Shown in pieces: positions 24,361 through 31,144 of a DNA stretch of 31,144 bases. This DNA comes from an uncultured Collinsella sp. Its GTDB lineage: Bacteria; Actinomycetota; Coriobacteriia; Coriobacteriales; Coriobacteriaceae. Both the position numbers and the translations under genes were made by a program. The DNA is taken from positions 1 to 31,144 of the forward strand of contig UQLF01000019.1 in assembly GCA_900541875.1 (NCBI GenBank), written 5' to 3'. The number at the start of each line of letters is the position of its first letter. The first letter of the stretch is position 1. The notes beneath the pieces are model-generated. The model made no database searches, was not told the origin of the DNA, and saw only the letters and a program-made list of their open reading frames with translations.

Positions 24361-25467
24361 ATGGCGATTACCATCGATATCGACACTGCACGCCCCTACC
24401 AGGTGCATGTTGGCACGTTTTTGCTGGAGCAGGCGGGACCGCTCGTGCGCGCCACTGCCGGCGGCACCAAGGCCGTCATCGTGACGGACACTAACGTGGG
24501 CCCGCTCTACCAGATGCCCGTTAAGCAGAGCCTGGAGGCGTCAGGCTACGAGGTGAGCATCTGCACCTTCGAGGCCGGCGAGGCCCATAAGCGCGCCGAA
24601 ACCTATGTTGCCATTTTGGAGTTTGTGGCCGAGCACGAGCTTTCGCGCTCCGACGTGATCGTGGCACTTGGCGGCGGCGTCGTGGGCGACGTGGCGGGCT
24701 TTGTGGCCGCCACTTACATGCGCGGCTGCAAGTTTGCGCAGATCCCGACGAGCCTGCTCGCCATGGTGGATTCGTCGGTGGGCGGCAAGACCGCCATCGA
24801 CCTGGCTGCCGGCAAGAACTTGGCCGGCGCCTTTTGGCAGCCGAGCGTGGTTATCGCCGACGTGGGGTGCCTGGCCACCCTCACGCCCGAGCAGTTCGCC
24901 GACGGCTGCGGCGAGGTCGTCAAGCACGCCGTGATCGCCGACCCGGAGCTTTTCGCCGAGCTGGAGAAGACCCCGCTCACGCTGGAGCTGCTCAACCGCG
25001 ATGTGGCCCGCGTAGCACTCATCATCGCCCGCAATATCGACATCAAGCGCGCCGTGGTCGTCGCCGACGAGCGCGAAACCAACCAGCGCAAGCTCCTCAA
25101 CTTTGGACACAGCGCCGGACACGCCGTCGAGGCCTGCGAGCACTTTGAGCTCGGACACGGCAACTGCGTGTCGATCGGCATGGGCATCATCACGCGCGCC
25201 GCGGCCTTGCACGGCGTCTGCGATGCCGCACTGCCCGGTCGTATTGAGGAGCTCTGCGCCCGCCATGGCCTCAAGACCCGCTGCGACCTCGATGTCGATG
25301 CCGTCTTTGCCGAGGCGCTCCACGACAAGAAGCGCGCGGGCGACACCATCGACCTGGTGATTCCGCACGGCATTGGCCGCTGCAGCATCGACCGCACGCC
25401 GCTTTCCACCTTCCACGACTTAATTGCCGAGGGCCTCGGCCAGAAGGGAGACGCATCCGCATGCTAG
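24361..25467 (+). CDS. aroB: 3-dehydroquinate synthase
   Basis: Second shikimate step, DAHP to 3-dehydroquinate, with NAD and a divalent metal. Seen: ALGGGVVGDVAGFVAATYMRG for NAD binding, PTSLLAMVDSSVGGKTAIDL and KNLAGAFWQP. The metal ligands are the Glu in GCGEVVKHAVI and the His residues in NFGHSAGHAVE and ELGHGNCVSIGM. Its 368 residues are typical. AAAGGA precedes the ATG, and its last 7 bp overlap the aroA start. Confidence 0.97.
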   Translation: MAITIDIDTARPYQVHVGTFLLEQAGPLVRATAGGTKAVIVTDTNVGPLYQMPVKQSLEASGYEVSICTFEAGEAHKRAETYVAILEFVAEHELSRSDVIVALGGGVVGDVAGFVAATYMRGCKFAQIPTSLLAMVDSSVGGKTAIDLAAGKNLAGAFWQPSVVIADVGCLATLTPEQFADGCGEVVKHAVIADPELFAELEKTPLTLELLNRDVARVALIIARNIDIKRAVVVADERETNQRKLLNFGHSAGHAVEACEHFELGHGNCVSIGMGIITRAAALHGVCDAALPGRIEELCARHGLKTRCDLDVDAVFAEALHDKKRAGDTIDLVIPHGIGRCSIDRTPLSTFHDLIAEGLGQKGDASAC

Positions 25468-26780
25468 CCCGCATCACCCCGTCCCCACTTAAGGGCACCG
25501 TTCCCGCCATCGCGTCCAAGTCGATGGCGCATCGCCTGATCATCTGCGCCGCGCTTGCCAACGGCGAGACGCACGTTACCTGCAACACTACCTGCGCCGA
25601 TATCGAGGCCACGGTGCGTTGTCTCACGGCGCTCGGCGCCCGCATCGAGACCGTCGAGGACGGCTATCAGGTCCACCCCACCATGAAGAGTGTTGAGTTT
25701 GGCCTGCTCAAGGCCCTTGCCGGCGGCACGCTCGACTGCGGCGAAAGCGGCTCCACGCTCCGCTTTATGTTGCCCGTCGCCTGCGCGCTGGGCGCAGAGG
25801 CCACGTTTGTGGGTCAGGGACGCTTGGGCGCCCGTCCGCTGTCCCCGCTCTCGGACGAGATCATCGCCGCCGGCTGCGACCTACAGGGTCTGGGCGGTTT
25901 TCCGCTCAAGACGAGCGGCCGCATGCGCCCGGGCACCTTTGTGCTTCCGGGCAACGTAAGCTCGCAGTACATCTCGGGCCTGCTATTGGCAGCCCCGTTG
26001 CTCGCCCAGCCCTCCTGCGTGCAGGTGACCGGCCTCATTGAGAGCCGCCCCTACATCAACCTGACAATCCAGGCCATGAAGGCCTTTGGCGTCGAGGTCA
26101 ACGTCGAGCGTATTCCCGCCAGGGACGGCCAGCCCGAGGTCACAAACTTCCGCGTGAGCAGTGGCTCGTATCGCACGCCCGGCAGCGTAGCCGTCGAGGG
26201 TGACTGGTCCAACGCCGCTTTTTGGCTGTGTGCCGGCGCCATCGGCTCCGACCTCATCACCGTCGAGGGTGTGTCCCTGAGCTCTGCGCAGGGCGACCGC
26301 AACGTGCTCGCCGCGCTTTCGCGCTTTGGCGCCCGCATCGTGCGCTCCACCAACGCCGCCACCGTGCAGTCCGACAAGCTCGCCGGCTTTGAGATGAGTG
26401 CCCACGACATCCCCGACCTGGTGCCCGTTATCTCGGCCGTGGCATCGCTGGCGCAAGGCCGCACGTTCATCCGCGATTGCGCCCGCCTGCGCATCAAGGA
26501 ATCCGACCGCCTGGCCACTACCACCCGCGAGCTCACCGCACTGGGCGCACAGGTACGCATTGCCGGTGACGACCTCATCATCAAGGGTGTCGACGCCTTT
26601 ACTGGCGGCGAGGTCGACTCGCACAACGATCACCGCATCGCCATGATGGCCGCCATCGCCGCGAGCCGCGCCACCGGCGAGGTCGTGATCCACGGCGCCG
26701 AGGCCGTCAACAAGTCCTATCCCGATTTCTTCGACCACTACCGCCTGCTGGGCGGCAAGGTCACGCTCGAGGAGGAATAG
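25461..26780 (+). CDS. aroA: EPSP synthase (3-phosphoshikimate 1-carboxyvinyltransferase)
   Basis: Sixth shikimate step: shikimate 3-phosphate plus PEP gives EPSP. Seen: SKSMAHRLIICAALANGE with the substrate lysine, DCGESGSTLRFMLP, LRIKESDRL and SHNDHRIAMM. The PEP-site loop reads SGSTLR, where the E. coli-type enzyme has AGTAMR, so glyphosate response cannot be predicted from motifs alone. 439 residues, usual length. The start overlaps aroB by 7 bp (ATGCTAG), and the stop is one base before aroC. Confidence 0.96.
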   Translation: MLARITPSPLKGTVPAIASKSMAHRLIICAALANGETHVTCNTTCADIEATVRCLTALGARIETVEDGYQVHPTMKSVEFGLLKALAGGTLDCGESGSTLRFMLPVACALGAEATFVGQGRLGARPLSPLSDEIIAAGCDLQGLGGFPLKTSGRMRPGTFVLPGNVSSQYISGLLLAAPLLAQPSCVQVTGLIESRPYINLTIQAMKAFGVEVNVERIPARDGQPEVTNFRVSSGSYRTPGSVAVEGDWSNAAFWLCAGAIGSDLITVEGVSLSSAQGDRNVLAALSRFGARIVRSTNAATVQSDKLAGFEMSAHDIPDLVPVISAVASLAQGRTFIRDCARLRIKESDRLATTTRELTALGAQVRIAGDDLIIKGVDAFTGGEVDSHNDHRIAMMAAIAASRATGEVVIHGAEAVNKSYPDFFDHYRLLGGKVTLEEE

Positions 26781-26781
26781 C

Positions 26782-27879
26782 ATGTCCTCGACCTTTGGCA
26801 ACGTCTTGCACTTAAGCATCTTCGGTCAATCGCACTCCCCCGCTATCGGCTGCTCGCTCGATGGCATCCCGGCGGGCATCACCGTGGACCAGGAGAAGCT
26901 GCAGGCCTTCCTCGACCGTCGCGCCCCCGGTCGCGACGAAACCGCGACCAAACGCCGCGAGGCCGACACCGTCCACATCATCGCCGGTGTTGTCGATGGG
27001 CACACCACCGGCGCACCCATAGCCGCAATTATCGAGAACACCAACACGCGCTCCAAGGACTATTCCGAGCTGCGCCGCAAACCACGCCCCGGGCACGCAG
27101 ACTTTCCCGCGCGCGTGAAGTACCACAACATGCACGATGTCGCTGGTGGCGGGCATTTCTCCGGCCGCCTAACGGCACCCTTATGCATCGCCGGCGGCAT
27201 TGCGCTGCAGGCACTCGAGGCCCGCGGCATTCAGGTCATGGCGCACGTCGCGCAGATCGGCGGCATCTCCGACCTGCCGATGGACGACATGGTCTATCGC
27301 GAGGCCGACCGCAAGGCGATCCTTGCGAACGATCTGCCGTGCATTGACGCCGCAGCAGCAGGCCGTATGCGCGAGGAAATCCTAGCCGCGCGCGACGAAC
27401 TCGACAGCATCGGCGGCATCGTGGAGTGCGGCATTTACGGGCTTCCCGCGGGCATCGGCGACCCCATGTTCGACGGCATCGAGAACCGCATCGCGCAAAT
27501 CGCGTTTGGCATTCCCGCCGTAAAGGGCGTGGAGTTTGGCATGGGCTTTGCCGTGGCCGCCATGCGCGGCAGCGAGAACAACGATCCGTATCGCATCGAT
27601 GCCGAGACCGGCGAGATCGAGGTCGAGTCCAATAATGCCGGCGGCATCCTGGGCGGTATTTCGACCGGCGCACCCGTCATGTGGCGCATGGCCGTAAAGC
27701 CTACACCCTCCATTGGCCGCGAGCAGCAGACCGTAGACATGGACGCTATAGAAAATGCCGAGCTCTCGGTCCACGGCCGCCACGATCCCTGCATCGTCCC
27801 CCGAGCCGTCCCCGTAGCCGAAGCAGCCGCCGCCCTCGCCATCTGGGACGCTCTCCTCGAGGACGCAGGCCAGCTTTAG
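26782..27879 (+). CDS. aroC: Chorismate synthase
   Basis: Last shikimate step, EPSP to chorismate, using reduced FMN. Signatures: FGQSHSPAIGCSLDGIPAG, RRAPGRDETATKRREAD, RKPRPGHADFPARVKY, VAGGGHFSGRLTAPLCIAGG and GRHDPCIVPRAVPVAEAA. 365 residues, normal. It starts one base after the aroA stop. A 169-bp gap to pheA follows, filled largely by an inverted repeat pair. Confidence 0.97.
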   Translation: MSSTFGNVLHLSIFGQSHSPAIGCSLDGIPAGITVDQEKLQAFLDRRAPGRDETATKRREADTVHIIAGVVDGHTTGAPIAAIIENTNTRSKDYSELRRKPRPGHADFPARVKYHNMHDVAGGGHFSGRLTAPLCIAGGIALQALEARGIQVMAHVAQIGGISDLPMDDMVYREADRKAILANDLPCIDAAAAGRMREEILAARDELDSIGGIVECGIYGLPAGIGDPMFDGIENRIAQIAFGIPAVKGVEFGMGFAVAAMRGSENNDPYRIDAETGEIEVESNNAGGILGGISTGAPVMWRMAVKPTPSIGREQQTVDMDAIENAELSVHGRHDPCIVPRAVPVAEAAAALAIWDALLEDAGQL

Positions 27880-27893
27880 TCCACCCACCCCAA

Positions 27894-27931
27894 GGGTAGT
27901 TAATTTGGGACGGGGCTATTTTAGCTACCCC
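27894..27931 (+). repeat. REP-like repeat with GGGACGGGG core, left arm
   Basis: The unit begins GGGTAGTTTAATTT, has the core GGGACGGGG, and ends TTTTAGCTACCC, so its own ends are complementary (GGGTAG with CTACCC). It is the inverted partner of 27985-28021, differing by about one indel and one base. The core matches the repeats flanking the RAYT gene at 1382 and 2268, although the stem sequence is unrelated. Confidence 0.85.
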
Positions 27932-27984
27932 CATATGCCAGTTGATATTTGCCCTGGCACCCATCGATTCGACGACAGTCAAAG

Positions 27985-28021
27985 GGTAGCTAAAAAAGCC
28001 CCGTCCCAAATTAACTACCCC
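27985..28021 (-). repeat. REP-like repeat with GGGACGGGG core, right arm
   Basis: Inverted copy of 27894-27931, reading CCCCGTCCC on the plus strand. The pair is 53 bp apart and can fold into a ~37-bp duplex in DNA or RNA. The spacer itself contains a TGCCAG/CTGGCA hairpin. The repeat ends 27 bp before the pheA start. Confidence 0.85.
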
Positions 28022-28048
28022 AGGCAACCATTCACGAAAGGGGCCTCC

Positions 28049-29194
28049 ATGGACCTTGCTGACATCCGCCAGGCCATCGATGGCATCGACACCACGCTCC
28101 TCAACAGCTTTGTCGAGCGCATGGACATTGCCACCGAAGTCGCCAAGTCAAAAATCGAGATGGGCAAGGCCGTCTTCGACCCCGCCCGCGAGCGCTCCAA
28201 GCTCAACAACCTCGCCAGCCGCGCGCCCGAGCGCTACGAGGCACAGACCATCGCCCTGTTCCGTCTCCTCATGAGCATGAGCAAGGCCGAGCAACAGCGC
28301 TACATCAACGAACTCAAGGGCATTACCGTCTCGCAAAAGGCCCACGCCACGGCTGCAGCCTCCGACACGCCCTTCCCTCAAACGGCCACCGTTGCCTGCC
28401 AGGGCGTGGAAGGTGCCTATAGTCAGATAGCCGCGTGCAAACTCTTCGACGTGCCCGACATCGCGTTTTTTGAGACCTTCGAGGGCGTCATGCGCGCCGT
28501 GCGCGACGGCTTCTGCGAGTTTGGCGTGCTGCCCATCGAGAACTCCACAGCCGGATCGGTCAACGCCGTCTACGACCTGCTCGCACAGTTCGACTTCCAT
28601 ATCGTGCGCTCGCTGCGCCTCAAGATCGATCACAACCTGCTCGTCAAGCCCGGCACCAAGCTCGCAGACATACGTGAGGTCTACAGCCACGGCCAAGCCA
28701 TTGCCCAGTGTGCCGGCTTTATCGAGTCCCACGACCTGCACGCCACCAAGTACCCAAACACGGCCATGTCGGCCGAGATGGTCGCCAACTCCGAGCGCAC
28801 CGACGTCGCCGCCATCGCCTCGCGCAGCTGTGCCACGCTGTATGGCCTGGAGGTGCTGGAGCCCAACATTCAGGACTCGGACAACAACTACACGCGCTTT
28901 GTCGTCATCAGCCGCGAGCCGCGCGTCTACCCCGGCGCTAATCGCACCTCGCTCATGATCACCACGGCCAACGAGCCGGGTGCGCTCTATCGCGTACTCG
29001 AGCGCTTCTACGCGCTCAATATCAACCTCATCAAGCTCGAGAGCCGCCCCATCCCCGGCCGCGACTTTGAGTTTATGTTCTACTTTGACCTGGACTGCCC
29101 CTTTGGCAGCAAGGCCCTCGACGACCTGCTCGATTCCATCGACGACGTGTGCGAGAGCTTCACCTACTTTGGCAGCTACACGGAGGTGCTCTAG
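28049..29194 (+). CDS. pheA: Bifunctional chorismate mutase/prephenate dehydratase
   Basis: Turns chorismate into prephenate and then phenylpyruvate in phenylalanine synthesis. The helical AroQ-type mutase domain covers about 1-90 (IRQAIDGIDTTLLNSFVERM, FDPARERSKL). The dehydratase domain covers about 112-290, with ENST (164-167) and the catalytic TRF (282-284). An ACT domain follows (about 300-375) with GAL (311-313) and ESRP (331-334), the phenylalanine-sensing motifs. The frame is open from 27905, but that part is the repeat. AAGGGG 6 nt before the ATG at 28049 fixes the start, giving 381 residues. The stop directly abuts the aroEK start. Confidence 0.96.
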   Translation: MDLADIRQAIDGIDTTLLNSFVERMDIATEVAKSKIEMGKAVFDPARERSKLNNLASRAPERYEAQTIALFRLLMSMSKAEQQRYINELKGITVSQKAHATAAASDTPFPQTATVACQGVEGAYSQIAACKLFDVPDIAFFETFEGVMRAVRDGFCEFGVLPIENSTAGSVNAVYDLLAQFDFHIVRSLRLKIDHNLLVKPGTKLADIREVYSHGQAIAQCAGFIESHDLHATKYPNTAMSAEMVANSERTDVAAIASRSCATLYGLEVLEPNIQDSDNNYTRFVVISREPRVYPGANRTSLMITTANEPGALYRVLERFYALNINLIKLESRPIPGRDFEFMFYFDLDCPFGSKALDDLLDSIDDVCESFTYFGSYTEVL

Positions 29195-30445
29195 ATGACC
29201 GATACCGCCGCAACCCGCCCCTACGGCGTGCTGGGCCGCGTGCTGGGCCACAGCTACACCCCGACCATCTACAAGGAGCTCGCGGGGCTCGAGTACGTGC
29301 GGTTTGAGCGCGAGCCCGAGGACCTCGCGGCCTTTATGACCGGCGACGAGTGGGAGGGCACCAACGTGACCATCCCCTACAAGCGCGCCGTCATGGACTA
29401 CCTGGACGAACTGAGCCCGCTCGCCGAGCGCATGGGCAACGTCAACACCATCACGCGCCTGCACGACGGCCGCCTACGCGGCGACAACACTGACTACTTC
29501 GGTTTTCAGTGCTTGGTCGAGGAGCTGGGCGTTGAGGTTGCCGGCAAGAAGGTCCTCGTGCTTGGCGCCACTGGTGGTGCCGGCACCACGGCAAGCATGG
29601 TGCTCGGCGACCTTGGCGCCACCGTGGTGCCCGTGGGCCGCACGAGCGAGGTCAACTACGGCAACATCGCGCAGCAGTCCGACGCCGCCCTGCTCGTCAA
29701 CTGCACGCCTGCCGGCATGTTCCCCCACTGCCCCGACGCGCCCTGCACGCTCGAAGGGCTCAATGCGCTCGAGGGCGTTATCGACATTGTCTACAACCCC
29801 GCCCGCACGGGACTCATACTCGAGGCCGAGCGCCGCGGTATCCCCTGCATCGGCGGTCTGCTGATGCTCGTGGCACAGGCGGCACAGGCCGTCGAGCGCT
29901 ATACCGGCCAGGTTACCCCGCGCAAGCGCATCTTGGACGTAACGGAGCGTCTGTCCCGCCGCGAGCAAAACATTGCCCTGATCGGCATGCCAGGTTCGGG
30001 CAAGACCCGCGTGGGCGAGCAGATCGCCCTGCTCACGGGTCGCGAGCACATCGACCTGGACCGCGCCCTCGAGAAGCGTCTGGGCATGCCTTGTGCCGAC
30101 TTTATCGTCGAGCGCGGCGAGGCGGCCTTCCGCGAGCAGGAGGCGGCGGCGCTGGCCGACATCTCCAAGCGTAGCGGCCTGGTGCTCTCCACCGGCGGCG
30201 GTGTGGTCACGAGGGACGAGAACTATCCGCTGCTGCACCAGAACAGCCAGATTGTGATGCTCAACCGCAAGCTCGACGAGCTCGCCCACAAGGGCCGCCC
30301 CATCACCGCCCGCGATGGCATCGACAAGCTGGCCGAGCAGCGTATGCCGCGCTACCGCGCCTGGGCCGACTACATCATCGACTCACGCGACTGCGCCACC
30401 AACACCGCTTGCGCCGTCCTCGACACCCTCCCACCCGCTCTCTAA
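29195..30445 (+). CDS. aroEK: Fused shikimate dehydrogenase-shikimate kinase
   Basis: One 416-residue frame carries steps four and five of the pathway. Residues 1-245 are AroE: NVTIPYK with catalytic K63, GDNTD with D100, the nucleotide motif LGATGGAG and the NCTPAGM segment. The shikimate-site pair reads SYT (20-22), where SLS is common. Residues 258-416 are AroK: P-loop GMPGSGKT (264-271), DLD (287-289), R313, GGG (334-336), KGRP with R368 in the lid, and RYRAWADY. Both halves look active. The linker is only about 12 residues. The frame has no stop or slip site between the halves. The ATG starts at the base after the pheA stop. Confidence 0.95.
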   Translation: MTDTAATRPYGVLGRVLGHSYTPTIYKELAGLEYVRFEREPEDLAAFMTGDEWEGTNVTIPYKRAVMDYLDELSPLAERMGNVNTITRLHDGRLRGDNTDYFGFQCLVEELGVEVAGKKVLVLGATGGAGTTASMVLGDLGATVVPVGRTSEVNYGNIAQQSDAALLVNCTPAGMFPHCPDAPCTLEGLNALEGVIDIVYNPARTGLILEAERRGIPCIGGLLMLVAQAAQAVERYTGQVTPRKRILDVTERLSRREQNIALIGMPGSGKTRVGEQIALLTGREHIDLDRALEKRLGMPCADFIVERGEAAFREQEAAALADISKRSGLVLSTGGGVVTRDENYPLLHQNSQIVMLNRKLDELAHKGRPITARDGIDKLAEQRMPRYRAWADYIIDSRDCATNTACAVLDTLPPAL

Positions 30446-30447
30446 CC

Positions 30448-30488
30448 AAAACCACCACAAAGGGGACAGGCACCTTTGTGGTGGTTTT
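30448..30488 (+). repeat. Palindromic repeat, GGGGACAGGCACC core
   Basis: A perfect 16-bp stem, AAAACCACCACAAAGG (30448-30463) with CCTTTGTGGTGGTTTT (30473-30488), has a 9-nt loop. It lies two bases after the aroEK stop and 21 bp before aroQ. From memory, the GGGGACAGGCACCTTTGTG core recurs in many gut Gram-positive genomes. With four Ts at its 3' end it might also weaken transcription into aroQ. Confidence 0.8.
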
Positions 30489-30509
30489 CCAACCGCAAAG
30501 GAAGCAACC

Positions 30510-30947
30510 ATGAAAGCACTCGTCATCAACGGCCCCAACCTCAACATGCTCGGTATTCGCGAGCCGGGCATCTATGGCAGCGACAACTACGACCGCCTGG
30601 TCCAGATCTGTCAGGACGCGGGCGCCGCACAGGGCTTCGAAGAAGTCGAGGTCTTCCAGTCTAACCACGAGGGCAGCATCGTCGACAAGATCCAGGAGGC
30701 CTACGGCAAGGTCGACGGCATCGTCATCAACCCGGCGGCTTACACGCACACGAGCGTCGCGATCCTCGACGCCCTCAAGGCCGTCGCCATCCCTGCCGTC
30801 GAGGTCCACATCAGCGCCGTCGAGACCCGCGAGGACTTCCGCCAGGTGAGCTATGCACGCCTAGCCTGCTTCGCCACCATCACCGGCGAGGGCCTGCAGG
30901 GCTACGCCCATGCCCTAGAGCTGCTGAGGGAGCGTCTCGAAAAGTAA
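30510..30947 (+). CDS. aroQ: Type II 3-dehydroquinate dehydratase
   Basis: Third shikimate step, 3-dehydroquinate to 3-dehydroshikimate, in a dodecameric enzyme. Seen: INGPNLNMLGIREPGIYG with the catalytic Tyr, FQSNHEGSIVDKI, INPAAYTHTSVAILDAL with the catalytic His, and EVHISAVETREDFRQVSY, where the family usually has HISN and FRHHS or FRRHS. The substitutions flank the active site but keep the His and Ser. 145 residues, normal. AAAGGA lies before the ATG at 30510. It is the last gene of the operon, closed by the terminator at 30997. Confidence 0.95.
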   Translation: MKALVINGPNLNMLGIREPGIYGSDNYDRLVQICQDAGAAQGFEEVEVFQSNHEGSIVDKIQEAYGKVDGIVINPAAYTHTSVAILDALKAVAIPAVEVHISAVETREDFRQVSYARLACFATITGEGLQGYAHALELLRERLEK

Positions 30948-30996
30948 GCAAACGGTGACAATTCACGAACGCTGATTCGCGTGACTACAACGCCAG

Positions 30997-31035
30997 TGCC
31001 GGCAGCAGCAATCTCGCTGCTGCCGGCATTTTATT
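30997..31035 (+). terminator. Terminator of the aro operon
   Basis: A perfect 13-bp GC-rich stem, TGCCGGCAGCAGC (30997-31009) with GCTGCTGCCGGCA (31016-31028), has a 6-nt loop and is followed by TTTTATTA. It is a strong intrinsic terminator 50 bp after aroQ. Confidence 0.93.
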
Positions 31036-31042
31036 ACTGGCA

Positions 31043-31048
31043 TATAAT
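31043..31048 (+). promoter_or_regulatory. -10 box of a short downstream transcript
   Basis: Perfect TATAAT just after the aro operon terminator. No clear -35 lies 16-18 bp upstream, because that position falls in the terminator stem. A start near 31055 would give a transcript of about 75 nt ending at the terminator at 31098-31129. Confidence 0.45.
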
Positions 31049-31097
31049 CGTTGCAGTCACACAATGTGGCTTATAGGACAAAATGTGTGTCTACTTT

Positions 31098-31129
31098 AGG
31101 GGCATCGGCGCAGGTCGATGCCCCTTTTT
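31098..31129 (+). terminator. Intrinsic terminator near the window end
   Basis: A perfect 10-bp stem, AGGGGCATCG (31098-31107) with CGATGCCCCT (31116-31125), has an 8-nt loop and a T run to 31129. It would end a short transcript from 31043, or act as an attenuator for a gene beyond the window. Confidence 0.85.
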
Positions 31130-31144
31130 CAGCCGTTTAAATTC

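Noticed and set aside
22396..24408. Very long open frame on the minus strand opposite DAHP synthase and tyrA
   Set aside because: It lies wholly antisense to two well-identified enzymes. Its composition (Gly/Ala/Val/His/Asp-rich, no domain motif) is the mirror of GC-rich codon use.
27905..28048. 48-residue N-terminal extension of PheA
   Set aside because: The extension translates the inverted repeat. The mutase domain and a good Shine-Dalgarno place the start at 28049.
1..31144. CRISPR array, toxin-antitoxin pair, phage defence island or prophage
   Set aside because: No regularly spaced direct repeats, cas genes, small paired toxin genes, integrase or phage structural genes were seen; apart from the RAYT locus all genes are housekeeping-type or conserved neighbours.

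Overview
The window is high-GC bacterial DNA, Gram-positive in gene content and densely coding. From the protein styles, the frequent TTG starts, the mreBCD-pbp2-rodA/radical SAM/rplU-rpmA-obgE gene order and the fused AroE-AroK, I infer an actinobacterium of the class Coriobacteriia, most likely Collinsella or a relative. That assignment rests on recognition, not on a search. There is no rRNA, CRISPR array, prophage or plasmid gene.

Layout. (1) 95-1348 (+): DNA polymerase IV, apparently read from a leaderless transcript. (2) 1382-2302: a REP-associated tyrosine transposase (RAYT) gene bracketed by two inverted 35-bp hairpin repeats with a GGACGGGG core. (3) 2302-15976 (-): a long co-directional block. 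In transcription order it is mreB, mreC, mreD, PBP2, rodA, a DUF697-like gene, a B12-binding/radical SAM gene, a DUF2344 gene, then rplU, rpmA, obgE, nadD, yqeK and rsfS. It joins cell elongation to ribosome assembly and NAD synthesis. A promoter before rplU and a terminator-like hairpin before obgE divide it. (4) 16092-22039 (-): a TPR membrane protein, a cyclophilin, a zinc-ribbon membrane protein and a CtpE-like P-type ATPase. (5) 22103-22179 (-): tRNA-Arg(CCG) with its own promoter and terminator. (6) 22273-31035 (+): an aromatic amino acid operon. It holds DAHP synthase, tyrA, aroB, aroA, aroC, pheA, an aroE-aroK fusion and aroQ. All seven shikimate steps and both prephenate branch enzymes are present, and a strong terminator closes the operon. 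(7) 31043-31129 (+): a possible small transcript or leader with its own terminator at the window edge.

The most interesting signals are non-coding. Hairpin repeats with a GGGACGGGG loop core flank the RAYT gene. The same core returns, with a completely different stem sequence, as an inverted pair inside the aro operon between aroC and pheA. A second palindrome family, with a GGGGACAGGCACC core, lies between aroEK and aroQ. The aro operon also begins with a candidate attenuator: a -10 box about 6 nt before a 20-codon ORF that has an intrinsic terminator embedded in its codons just after an Ile(ATA)-Tyr pair.

Together the genes are core chromosome. The accessory component is the RAYT/REP system and its dispersed repeats.
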